From Akkermansiaceae bacterium UBA6138 (GTDB lineage: Bacteria > Verrucomicrobiota > Verrucomicrobiia > Verrucomicrobiales > DEV007), in contig DIVG01000081.1 in assembly GCA_002422425.1 (NCBI GenBank), forward strand, positions 24,290 through 36,841: a stretch of 12,552 nucleotides of DNA, in the 5' to 3' direction. The notes under the pieces are model-generated. The model was not told the origin of the DNA, searched no databases, and saw only the letters and a list, made by a program, of their open reading frames with translations. The position numbers and the translations under genes were made by a program. Below, piece by piece: positions 1 through 6,761 of the stretch. How positions within the stretch are numbered: position 1 is the stretch's first letter; each line of letters begins with the position of its first letter.

Positions 1-1
1 A

Positions 2-21
2 GGGGTTGAGGGGTTGAGGGA
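2..21. repeat. Short tandem repeat at window edge
   Basis: The octamer GGGGTTGA occurs twice in tandem and starts a third copy (GGG), right at the left edge, so the array may continue outside the window. No gene was identified in bases 1-91. It is short and may be a simple low-complexity run. Confidence 0.4.
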
Positions 22-91
22 GAGTGACGGAGATCGATGGAAGAAACCAGCCCGTGATGCCGCCATGCCGGGGATTGCTGTGGCGCGGAGG

Positions 92-496
92 TTAGGCTTT
101 CGCATCCATCGGTGCGGTGTTCGCCCGAAGCCAAGCAACAAAATCGTCCTCAGTGATCTCTCCCGCGGCAAGACGCAACATCGCAAGGTAGCGTTCCTCC
201 ATCGAGGCGGTCAAATCCATCCCGTTCCGTTTGAGAAAAAGGCGATACACGACGTGAGCAGTGCGTTTATTTCCGTCGAGAAAAGGATGGTTCTTCGCGA
301 GCCCTGATGCATAGGCGCCAGCGAGGGAGCATAGGTCGGGGGGCGGGCTTCCGTAAGCCCAGCGTTGCTGCGGACGAGCGAGCGCAGACTCGAGCAAGCC
401 CTCATCGCGTAAACCATCAGTGCCTCCATGTTCAGCCAGTTGACGGGCATGGAGCGCCAGAACTACTTCTATCGGGATCCAAACCGGTTCGCTCAT
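92..496 (-). CDS. doc: Death-on-curing (Doc/Fic-fold) toxin of a type II toxin-antitoxin module
   Basis: Protein of 134 residues, the usual Doc length. It carries the Doc form of the Fic motif, HPFLDGNKRTA, at residues 70-80. In Doc, a Lys replaces the Gly of the canonical Fic loop (HPFx[D/E]GNGR); established work on P1 Doc shows it phosphorylates the elongation factor EF-Tu and stops translation, rather than AMPylating targets. The N-terminal stretch with LRDEGLLESAL (residues 29-39) is also typical of the family. The ATG lies 4 bases after the stop of the antitoxin gene and has only a weak Shine-Dalgarno, so it is probably translated by coupling with the upstream gene. All catalytic motif residues are present and the frame is open, so the toxin looks active. 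Target and activity are inferred from the family. Confidence 0.93.
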   Translation of the reverse strand: MSEPVWIPIEVVLALHARQLAEHGGTDGLRDEGLLESALARPQQRWAYGSPPPDLCSLAGAYASGLAKNHPFLDGNKRTAHVVYRLFLKRNGMDLTASMEERYLAMLRLAAGEITEDDFVAWLRANTAPMDAKA

Positions 497-500
497 CGGG

Positions 501-725
501 CTACTGCGCCAACTTCCGGAGCACGTCGCGGTCTTCGCGCATGATCTCTTCGGCTAGATCCATCTGGCGTTCGAATTCGGGATCGTAGGGGGATAATTCG
601 ACGCCCCGGGCAGTCTCCACGACGCTAAGGACGTCGCCCTTACCAATCCGGAGTCGGGTCAAAACTTCGCGTGGAAGCACGATTCCCACCGAGTTTCCAA
701 CCGTCGTGAGTTTAACTTTGGTCAT
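501..725 (-). CDS. AbrB/MazE-family antitoxin (SpoVT-AbrB fold)
   Basis: Protein of 74 residues. Residues 1-47 form a swapped-hairpin AbrB/MazE DNA-binding domain: KLTTVGNSVGIVLPREVL, then GDVLSVV and GVELSPYD. The charged tail, residues 48-74, would wrap and neutralise the toxin. It is the first gene of the operon with doc, in the usual antitoxin-first order. The frame stays open further upstream (to 941), but the conserved domain starts at this ATG and a near-consensus promoter overlaps the longer reading, so 725 is the start. The -10 box ends 6 bases before the ATG, leaving no room for a Shine-Dalgarno; the mRNA is probably leaderless. P1 Doc is paired with Phd; here the partner is of the MazE/AbrB type, a combination seen in many genomes. 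Confidence 0.9.
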   Translation of the reverse strand: MTKVKLTTVGNSVGIVLPREVLTRLRIGKGDVLSVVETARGVELSPYDPEFERQMDLAEEIMREDRDVLRKLAQ

Positions 726-759
726 GCGTGAATTATAACGCATGTAAGAACGTTGGCAA
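723..759 (-). promoter_or_regulatory. Toxin-antitoxin promoter with embedded operator
   Basis: Read on the minus strand there is a -35 TTGCCA (759-754, 5 of 6 consensus), a 16-base spacer and a perfect -10 TATAAT (737-732). The -10 is enclosed by a perfect 7-base inverted repeat: CATGCGT at 723-729 and ACGCATG at 738-744, with 8 bases between. The proximal arm includes the antitoxin ATG (725-723). A dimeric AbrB/MazE antitoxin bound here would cover the -10 and the start codon, fitting conditional autorepression by the antitoxin and toxin complex. Box and repeat are direct observations; the repressor assignment is inferred. Confidence 0.8.
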
Positions 760-798
760 GTGGCCCCGACGGCCGCCGTTGTTTGATTTGCATGGTCT

Positions 799-3150
799 CT
801 ACTCCCGCATTGGCCAGTCCAGGTGATGGTGGAGAAATTCAAAACTCGACTCCCCGTTGATGGAATGACCGCCATGGAAGAACTCGATCCCCGTTTTGTC
901 CTCCATCCCGAAGCGCGAGTAAAGGAAGCGCACTTTCGCATACTCGTGGGCGACCCATTCGTCGGTCGAGACGAGATCGTGCTGGCCGCGTTCGACGAAG
1001 AAGGGTCGGGGAAAAATGAGCCCGGCCATCTCGGCGTAGTCGTAGCGCAGCCCCATGTTCCAGTAGGGCATCTCCCACTCGATGCTCTTCATGAACCCTC
1101 CGGGGAAATCGGGATCGGCGACCTTCCTTGTCCACTGGTTGAAATCACCCGAGCAAATCGAGAGGCAGTAGTCGGGGATGACAGCGGGCACCCGCACCGC
1201 CGTCTCGCCGCCGTAGCTGAGTCCGTAAAAGGCGATCCGCTTCCCGTCCACTTCGGGCAGGGTTTTTAGCCATGTCAGGGTCTGCCGATGCGAGGCGGTG
1301 ATGAAGGTAAAAAGCGTCCCGCCGATGAGGTTGGCCTTGCGGTCGAGCCAGCGGTAGCGGTCCTCACCGCGGTAGAGATTGTGCGGGGAGAAGGTGATGA
1401 AACCACGCTCGGCGAGTCGTGCCGCATAGTCGCTGTAGGCCGATTTGCCCGCGTCGATGGTGTCGAGCGGGACGCCGTTGCGGCCGTGCTGGCAGACGAC
1501 GACGGGACGTTTTTCTCCGGCGGGAAGGTGCTTCGGCATCACGAGCGTGCCCCACGCTTCGAAGCCGGGATACACGTCGAGGACGACATCCCATGCGGTC
1601 CAGGCGTCGGTCTCGCGCACCTTGCGGGAGCGGGGGCGCAGCGGGAGGAGCTCTTCGTCAAAGCGACCGATGATCTCGGTCTCGAATCGCTCGCGCCACG
1701 CCTCACTGCGGGTCATGAAGTCGAGCGGGCTGAGTCGTTCGTGCGTCTTCTCCGTCGACCAGGAGCCGCGTCGCAGTCCCGGTTCGGCGAGGTAGAAGTA
1801 GAACTCATCGCGCGCCTTGTCCGATCCATCGAGGAGACTCTGGACGTGGTTCTGCATCCCCGCGAAAACCCTCGCTTCACGGGCGGCCGGATCGAAGCCG
1901 ACGCGTTCGTCGATGAGAAGCGCGAGCGGCGGGGTGCGGCTGATGTCGGGCTCGCGTCCGATCGCCTGGAGAAATCCCGCGACGGAGGGGTAGTCACCGC
2001 GTGCTCCGTTGGCGGCCTCGTTGAGGAAAAATCCGGCCGGGGGGGAGAGCGAGTTGAGGACTTTTGCGAGGCGCTGGAATTCGGCTTCGACTTCCCCATA
2101 CGGCGGAGTGGTGAGGGCACCCTTTTGTTCCTTCACCTCGGGAAAGGCGGTGTGCTCGAGCAGGAGCGGACGCGGGTAGATCAGGGCCGCGACGTCGGCA
2201 TCGCCGTGATCAGGGAGAAGGCCGAAGAGGTTGCGGTAGATGGGTTCTTCCCACGCCCTCGCCCGCGAGGCGAAGGCTCCGCTGATAAAGGCATGGCTGA
2301 AGCGATCGTCGAGCGCGGCGGCATACATCGCGACGCGCCCGCCTTCGCCGTAGCCGGCCGCGGTGACCTCGCTGCCGGGGAACTGCATCGCATACCAGTC
2401 GAGTGCCGCGAGCATCGTCTGCACCTCGTAGCCGAGGGGATGACGGCCCATTTGAAAGGCCTGGCGATAGATCCACTCTCGGTGGGTCTGGTCGGTCTTG
2501 AGAATGGCTTCGTCTTTTCCGTCGGGACCGCCGTAGCGCTCGCGATTTACCGGGGCGGGAATGAGGAGGCGAAAGCCGGCCAGGGCAAAACGCAGCCCGA
2601 TCTGCCGGTGCGAGGGGAGGTGAGCGGTCAGGCCGAGGACGTCCTCGGGCGTTTCGGCGGCGTCGGGCATCAGGACCATGAGCGGCGGAGCGGGTGCCCC
2701 CGGCTCTTCACTGACAGGATTGACGTAGAGACCCTCGGCAGTGAAGCCGGGCAGCACCGGCCAGCGCACCGCATGGACGCGGAAGCCGGGACCTTCCGCA
2801 ACCTTCATTGATGACGGTTCCCCGTCGTAGTCGACAGGGTTAAAGGAGACAAACTCGAGAGCCGGCGCGAGCCGTTCATCGACGACGCCGAGCTTTCCCC
2901 GCAGCGCGAGCCGGGACGCGTCGACAAAGACGGCGCGTTCGGCAGGATCGAGCGGTTGACTGACGGTGGCGGCGGCCACGGCTTCGATCTTCTTTTCGAT
3001 GAAGTGGTGCGCGCCGTCCATGAGGCGCCCGGAAAAGTCCTCGTCGGTCCAGTCGAGCGGCGCGGTGCCGGGGAAGGTGGACATGTCCTCACCCAGACCC
3101 GACAGGGAGGGAAGGAGAACGGTGATGGCAAGGGCGGGAAAGCGTATCAT
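799..3150 (-). CDS. Exported tandem alpha/beta-hydrolase with an inactive first domain
   Basis: 783 residues, probably exported: residues 1-20 (MIRFPALAIT...) look like a signal peptide. Two alpha/beta-hydrolase (dienelactone-hydrolase or acetylxylan-esterase-like) domains follow. The C-terminal domain (about 500-783) has a full triad: nucleophile Ser645 in GLSYGG, Asp725 in RGQHD, and His762 in GGHS. The N-terminal domain (about 100-400) has GYGEGG at 266-271, with Gly268 where the nucleophile should be. Its segment LIYPRPLLLE matches LIFPRPFFVE of the C-domain, but Pro337 replaces the Asp and the His region lacks histidine. The N-domain therefore looks catalytically dead, perhaps a binding or structural domain. 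The substrate is unknown; an ester of a polysaccharide or other envelope or environmental polymer is plausible. The start overlaps the stop of the upstream DUF4403 gene by 4 bases (ATGA), so translation is coupled. Confidence 0.85.
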   Translation of the reverse strand: MIRFPALAITVLLPSLSGLGEDMSTFPGTAPLDWTDEDFSGRLMDGAHHFIEKKIEAVAAATVSQPLDPAERAVFVDASRLALRGKLGVVDERLAPALEFVSFNPVDYDGEPSSMKVAEGPGFRVHAVRWPVLPGFTAEGLYVNPVSEEPGAPAPPLMVLMPDAAETPEDVLGLTAHLPSHRQIGLRFALAGFRLLIPAPVNRERYGGPDGKDEAILKTDQTHREWIYRQAFQMGRHPLGYEVQTMLAALDWYAMQFPGSEVTAAGYGEGGRVAMYAAALDDRFSHAFISGAFASRARAWEEPIYRNLFGLLPDHGDADVAALIYPRPLLLEHTAFPEVKEQKGALTTPPYGEVEAEFQRLAKVLNSLSPPAGFFLNEAANGARGDYPSVAGFLQAIGREPDISRTPPLALLIDERVGFDPAAREARVFAGMQNHVQSLLDGSDKARDEFYFYLAEPGLRRGSWSTEKTHERLSPLDFMTRSEAWRERFETEIIGRFDEELLPLRPRSRKVRETDAWTAWDVVLDVYPGFEAWGTLVMPKHLPAGEKRPVVVCQHGRNGVPLDTIDAGKSAYSDYAARLAERGFITFSPHNLYRGEDRYRWLDRKANLIGGTLFTFITASHRQTLTWLKTLPEVDGKRIAFYGLSYGGETAVRVPAVIPDYCLSICSGDFNQWTRKVADPDFPGGFMKSIEWEMPYWNMGLRYDYAEMAGLIFPRPFFVERGQHDLVSTDEWVAHEYAKVRFLYSRFGMEDKTGIEFFHGGHSINGESSFEFLHHHLDWPMRE

Positions 3151-4649
3151 GGTTCCTTGTTTAACTTGATGACGAGCTGGTCAAGGCGCGTGTCGACTTC
3201 GCCGGTGGCGCGGATCACGAGGACGATGCCGGGATCGGCCGGGCCTTCGGGCGAGTGCCGGGTGATGGTGTAAATGTCAGTTAGCTTGACTTCGAGATTC
3301 TTGAGGGAGAGGTCAATCCCCTCCGGCAGGTCGGCACCGACGATGGCCTTCTGCACTTCCCGGTCGAGTTCGCTCTTGTAGTCGTTGAGATCGACGCGCA
3401 ACTCGGACTCGATCCCTTTGACGAGGAATCCCTCGAGGAGCCAGGCGGCCGCGCCGGTGAGCTTGTCGCGCGTCTCGACGGTAAGTTCCACCCCGGTGAA
3501 TCCGAGAGTCTGATCGACGTAGTTGATGACCGGTTTTCCCCGCACCCAGATCGAGCCGGCGACGCCGCGCCCGAGGAGCGATTTGTCGGCCTCAAGATTG
3601 AGCTTCAGGTTGAGGAAGCCGCCTTGACCAACCTCGGCTTCGAGTCCCGAGACGGCGACCTTTGTCCCGAGGCCGGTGTTGATCCCGAACGATCCTGATT
3701 TGAGGACTTCGTTGAGTTCGTTCATGGAGAGGATGACGGGGAGGTTCAGGTCGGTTCCGGTCGGTCCTTCGAGCGGGACCATGTCGGGGAGCGGGGCCCG
3801 GATCGCCGCCACCGGTTCGCGGTTCGTCAGGTAAGTGGCGGCCTCCACTGCAACGGTCACGGAGACCTGATCGGGCCGGCTGCAGTCGATCGGAGCGACG
3901 AGAAGCCGCTGCGGTGTCACCTGGATCCAGAGAGGGGGATCATCCGAGACCATGTCGCTGAGGTAGGCCTGGTCCCAGAGTCGCGCGACTTCGTGCCGCA
4001 GATTGAGAGTCTTTGTCAGGGCCGGAGTGATCGTGCTGATTTCGCGCTGCAGGTATTGGCCCAGGCTGCTGCCGAGCAGGTCGCTGATGTCCAACTTTCC
4101 GAATTGCCCGAGACTGAGGGCCGCTTTGTCGAGATTCAGTGAGGGAGTCAGGTTCGGATTGATCTGCCAGTCGGGCATGACCCGGGGGAGGAGGCTGCCG
4201 CCGGCGGTGCCTCCGAGATCGACACTGCCGTCAATCGGCACGGTGAGAATCTTCGCATCAAAATTCCCGCTGACCCGGGCGGTTCCGGCGAAGGGAACCG
4301 AAAAGACGAGCTGATCCCCGGTGCTTTGAAATTCGATTCCGCCCCGTGTCACGTCCCAGGCATAAGAGCCCTTCTTGACGTTTTTGTGGAAGTTTTTTTC
4401 TTCCTTTCCTTCGAAGCGCGACGGCACTTCGGCGTTGGCGATCTCGTTCAGCAGGGAGATAGGCGTGGCGATGTTGACGGCGAGCAGGGAGGTCTCGGGG
4501 CGGGGCACATCGTATTCCCCGATGGGAGTGCCGCCCGGTGCCGCGACATAGATGAGGTTCGGGCCGAGGAGGCGGGTCCCGATGATCAGCGCTGGAACGG
4601 TCGCGAGAGCTGCGCCCGCGACGACGGTGAAAAGGAGGGGTTTTTTCAT
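3147..4649 (-). CDS. DUF4403 family envelope protein
   Basis: 500 residues with a positively charged N-terminus and a hydrophobic stretch at residues 4-27 (MKKPLLFTVVAGAALATVPA) that serves as signal peptide or anchor. The rest is soluble, mostly beta-rich, with repeated short strands. Features that recall DUF4403 are DWQINPNL at 160-167, PLWIQVTPQRLLV at 239-251 and LNLPVILSMNELNEVL around 301-316; DUF4403 proteins are long exported proteins of unknown function found in Bacteroidetes and other Gram-negatives. It is the first gene of a two-gene unit with the hydrolase downstream. No Shine-Dalgarno is visible upstream of the ATG. A lipid-handling role has been suggested for such folds, but nothing here proves it. 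Family assignment is from recalled motifs only. Confidence 0.7.
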   Translation of the reverse strand: MKKPLLFTVVAGAALATVPALIIGTRLLGPNLIYVAAPGGTPIGEYDVPRPETSLLAVNIATPISLLNEIANAEVPSRFEGKEEKNFHKNVKKGSYAWDVTRGGIEFQSTGDQLVFSVPFAGTARVSGNFDAKILTVPIDGSVDLGGTAGGSLLPRVMPDWQINPNLTPSLNLDKAALSLGQFGKLDISDLLGSSLGQYLQREISTITPALTKTLNLRHEVARLWDQAYLSDMVSDDPPLWIQVTPQRLLVAPIDCSRPDQVSVTVAVEAATYLTNREPVAAIRAPLPDMVPLEGPTGTDLNLPVILSMNELNEVLKSGSFGINTGLGTKVAVSGLEAEVGQGGFLNLKLNLEADKSLLGRGVAGSIWVRGKPVINYVDQTLGFTGVELTVETRDKLTGAAAWLLEGFLVKGIESELRVDLNDYKSELDREVQKAIVGADLPEGIDLSLKNLEVKLTDIYTITRHSPEGPADPGIVLVIRATGEVDTRLDQLVIKLNKEP

Positions 4650-4740
4650 AAGGGAGTGGACCGAACCCGGCCATGACCTCTTTTGTGCATGGTCTAAACG
4701 GGCGATACCTGATGCCGCCCTTTATTTCACAACGATCCGG

Positions 4741-4752
4741 TGGAATATTCCA
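4741..4752. promoter_or_regulatory. 12-base perfect palindrome just upstream of the 4756 gene
   Basis: TGGAATATTCCA is its own reverse complement and ends 3 bases before the ATG at 4756. It lies in the 106-base divergent spacer between the DUF4403 gene and this gene. It overlaps a weak -10-like AATATT (4744-4749), with TTTATT (4721-4726) 17 bases upstream as a poor -35. It could be an operator, or a chance palindrome. Confidence 0.4.
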
Positions 4753-4755
4753 GAC

Positions 4756-5553
4756 ATGTTTATGCAAAATGAAGCGATTGAGTGGGGGACCCGCTCGGAG
4801 GGAACGGCTTCCCGTTCCCGGCTTCAGTGCGGCCATCTCCTCGTCGAGTTGAGCCAGGGTAGCGATGAGATTCGCCTCGCCTCGAAATGTCTCAGCGACG
4901 AGGAGATTCGCGAGGGGATTCCCGCCGACGCTCCGGTCAAGTGGACCAGCTGGATCATGTGCACCGGTTCCCGCGATGTTCGGGTGCTCCCGGGCCTCCC
5001 TGATTTGCCCGTCCTCGCCCGCCAGGAACCCGTTTTCGAGGTGTTTCCCGGGGCCGAGGCGAGGGTTTTTCTCCGCCTTCCCGTGACGGTCCTGGTGCAG
5101 GGGGTCGGGCGGGGTGGCGGGATTCTTGCCGAGTTCCCGACCGAAGCTCTCCCTAAAGTGAAGTTCGGCGAGCCGGATAAAGTGGAGTCCTGTTATCTTC
5201 TCGGTGAATCGCCCGGTTTGATCCCGACTCAGGGCCCCGACGGGGCGATCGTGCAGGCTCCCATTCTTATCCGCAATGAGGCGAGGGAAGTGCTGCGGGT
5301 CACCCAGATTTGTCTGCGCGTGGCCCATCTCCCGGTTTACCGATCCGGGAATTCTCTCTGGGCGGGTGAGACCCTGGTGCGCTATCAGGGCGGGGAAAGT
5401 CCCAGCCGCATCAGCGTGAAAGCCGGGGCTCCGGTCGAAGCGGTCGGCGCCACGCTCATCACCCCTCCCCGCGAAGGCGGTCCCGCGACGATCGTGGGGC
5501 GCACTTTCCGTTCCTTCCGCCAGTGGGCAAGGGGCACCTCCTATTGTTTCTGA
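4756..5553 (+). CDS. Conserved hypothetical protein, DUF432-like
   Basis: 265 residues, soluble, with no signal peptide or membrane helix. The frame is open 5' to 4552, but the extension reads across the region opposite to the DUF4403 start and lacks coding character, so the ATG at 4756 (or 4762) is preferred. The order of segments resembles DUF432, a family found in archaea and some bacteria, often beside mechanosensitive channels: EPVFEVFPGAEARVFLRLPV (91-110), a short strand GILAEFPTE, then KVKFGEPDKVESCYLLGES (134-152), then PILIRNEAREVLRVTQICL (169-187) and a strand-rich tail. The function of that family is unknown. It ends 17 bases from the stop of the convergent corA gene. The gene is real by its length and GC-rich codon use; the family name is a weak guess. 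Confidence 0.6.
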   Translation: MFMQNEAIEWGTRSEGTASRSRLQCGHLLVELSQGSDEIRLASKCLSDEEIREGIPADAPVKWTSWIMCTGSRDVRVLPGLPDLPVLARQEPVFEVFPGAEARVFLRLPVTVLVQGVGRGGGILAEFPTEALPKVKFGEPDKVESCYLLGESPGLIPTQGPDGAIVQAPILIRNEAREVLRVTQICLRVAHLPVYRSGNSLWAGETLVRYQGGESPSRISVKAGAPVEAVGATLITPPREGGPATIVGRTFRSFRQWARGTSYCF

Positions 5554-5561
5554 GAGGGGGC

Positions 5562-5578
5562 GGCTCTTCTTCAGAGCC
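5562..5578. terminator. Hairpin between convergent genes
   Basis: GGCTCT (5562-5567) pairs perfectly with AGAGCC (5573-5578) across a 5-base loop. It lies between the stop of the DUF432-like gene (5553) and the stop of corA (5571-5573, inside the hairpin). No T tract follows on either strand, so it is at best a weak bidirectional terminator. Confidence 0.35.
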
Positions 5579-6668
5579 ACTTCATGCGCCGGAAGAGCCA
5601 GAACATGCCGCCCGCGCAGACGAAGAAGAGGCCCCAGACCGCCGGGTAAGCCCATCGCATCGAGAGCTCGGGCATGTTGTCGAAGTTCATCCCGTAGATC
5701 CCGACGATAAAGGTCAGGGGCAGGAAGATGGTCGAGAAACAAGTCAGCACCTTCATGACCTCGTTCATGCGGTTGCTCATCTCGGAAAGGTAGAACTCGC
5801 GCAGGGAGCCGCTGTTTTCGCGAAGGTCGTCGGTCTTTTCAATCGCCTGAATGGCGTGGTCGTGGAGATCGACGAAGAAGGGTTCGGAGTTCACGGTGGT
5901 GAGGCTCGAGTTGTCCCGCATCAGTGAGGCGGCGATCTCCCGGATGGGGCGGATGATGCGGTGGAACTGATTGATGTCCCGTTTCAGGGCGTAGAGTTCG
6001 CCAACCTCGACCTCGGCGGGATCGATCTGGAGCCGTTCGTCCATGGCGATGACGGCCTCGTCGAGTTCGTCCGTGACAAAGAGGTAATTGTCCACCAGCA
6101 TGTCGAGGATCGCCCAGCAGAGATAATCCGCTTTGAATCGGCGGATGCGGCCTCCCCCGCTTGTTCTGATCCGTTCGAGGACAGGATCAAAAGCCGGGGT
6201 CGGACTTTCGGCGAAGGTGAGAACGGTGTTCCCCGGCAGGAGCAGCAGGGAGAAATGCTGCACATCAATGAGATTCTCCTTCTCGTCGATCGTGACCAGC
6301 TTTGTCACGACAAAGATCTCGGATTCGTGATTCTCGATCTTCGATCGGCTTCCGGTGTGGAGGATGTCTTCGAGAATGAGGTGGGAAATGTTAAAGGCCC
6401 CGCCGATGCGGGCCAGTTCCGCGACATCGTGCAGCCCGGTGAAGTGCAGCCAGGTGACGAAGTCGCCGTCGGTCTTCAGCCCCTCTTCCGGAAAGGTGTC
6501 GAAGGTCGTCTCTGACGAGTGCTCCTCGTTGTAGCGGATCAGCCGGATGTGGATCGACGGCGTGCGGCGCTCACCGCGGTGGACGAGCGAGCCCGGTGAC
6601 TGGGCGACGGGCCGTTTCTTTTTGGTGGTGGCGGCGACGGGGGACCAGGTGGGGCGCGCGGGTTTCAT
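5571..6668 (-). CDS. corA: CorA-family magnesium/cobalt channel
   Basis: 365 residues from the preferred start. The hallmark YGMN motif is at residues 325-328 (YGMNFDNMPEL), at the end of the first transmembrane helix (about 305-325). A second helix follows (about 341-360), then a basic end RRMKW on the cytoplasmic side. The large N-terminal cytoplasmic domain contains FVTWLHFTGLHDVAELARIG and HPLILED-like SHLILEDILHTGSRSKIE, the conserved lead-in of CorA. CorA forms pentameric channels that import Mg2+ (and Co2+ or Ni2+ in some) and are gated by Mg2+ in the cytoplasmic domain. The first 25 residues are a Lys/Arg and Pro-rich leader not needed for the fold. An in-frame ATG exists at 6686, but a -10 box covers it (6682-6687), so 6668 is chosen. 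It diverges from nadD. Confidence 0.95.
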   Translation of the reverse strand: MKPARPTWSPVAATTKKKRPVAQSPGSLVHRGERRTPSIHIRLIRYNEEHSSETTFDTFPEEGLKTDGDFVTWLHFTGLHDVAELARIGGAFNISHLILEDILHTGSRSKIENHESEIFVVTKLVTIDEKENLIDVQHFSLLLLPGNTVLTFAESPTPAFDPVLERIRTSGGGRIRRFKADYLCWAILDMLVDNYLFVTDELDEAVIAMDERLQIDPAEVEVGELYALKRDINQFHRIIRPIREIAASLMRDNSSLTTVNSEPFFVDLHDHAIQAIEKTDDLRENSGSLREFYLSEMSNRMNEVMKVLTCFSTIFLPLTFIVGIYGMNFDNMPELSMRWAYPAVWGLFFVCAGGMFWLFRRMKWL

Positions 6669-6681
6669 GGGAAGCGCTCGC

Positions 6682-6709
6682 AGCATAGCGCCCGGCCCGG
6701 GTTTGTCAG
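6682..6709 (-). promoter_or_regulatory. Candidate corA promoter
   Basis: On the minus strand there is a -35 CTGACA (6709-6704, 5 of 6), a 16-base spacer and a -10 TATGCT (6687-6682, 4 of 6). The -10 overlaps the ATG at 6686, so that codon cannot be transcribed from this promoter, and 13 bases separate it from the ATG at 6668. Transcription from about 6675 would give a very short leader. Confidence 0.45.
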
Positions 6710-6726
6710 CCTCGATTGATTTTCCG

Positions 6727-6756
6727 TTGCAGGATTTTTCAAAGAACCCGTAGTAT
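6727..6756 (+). promoter_or_regulatory. Candidate nadD promoter
   Basis: TTGCAG (6727-6732) and TAGTAT (6751-6756) are 18 bases apart, matching 4 of 6 each of the sigma-70 consensus boxes. The -10 ends 5 bases before the nadD ATG, so the transcript would begin at or next to the start codon. No Shine-Dalgarno is present. Confidence 0.5.
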
Positions 6757-6761
6757 CCCGC

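Noticed and set aside
726..941. Longer form of the antitoxin
   Set aside because: It would read through the promoter and into the end of the hydrolase gene; the AbrB domain begins at 725.
1288..2811. Long 507-codon frame on the plus strand
   Set aside because: It lies entirely opposite to the double hydrolase gene, whose motifs are clear. The product is low-complexity (Gly, Arg, Glu, Val-rich) and matches nothing; it is a mirror frame of GC-rich coding DNA.
4258..5742. 494-codon frame on the minus strand
   Set aside because: It overlaps parts of three better supported genes in other frames and shows no fold-like pattern.
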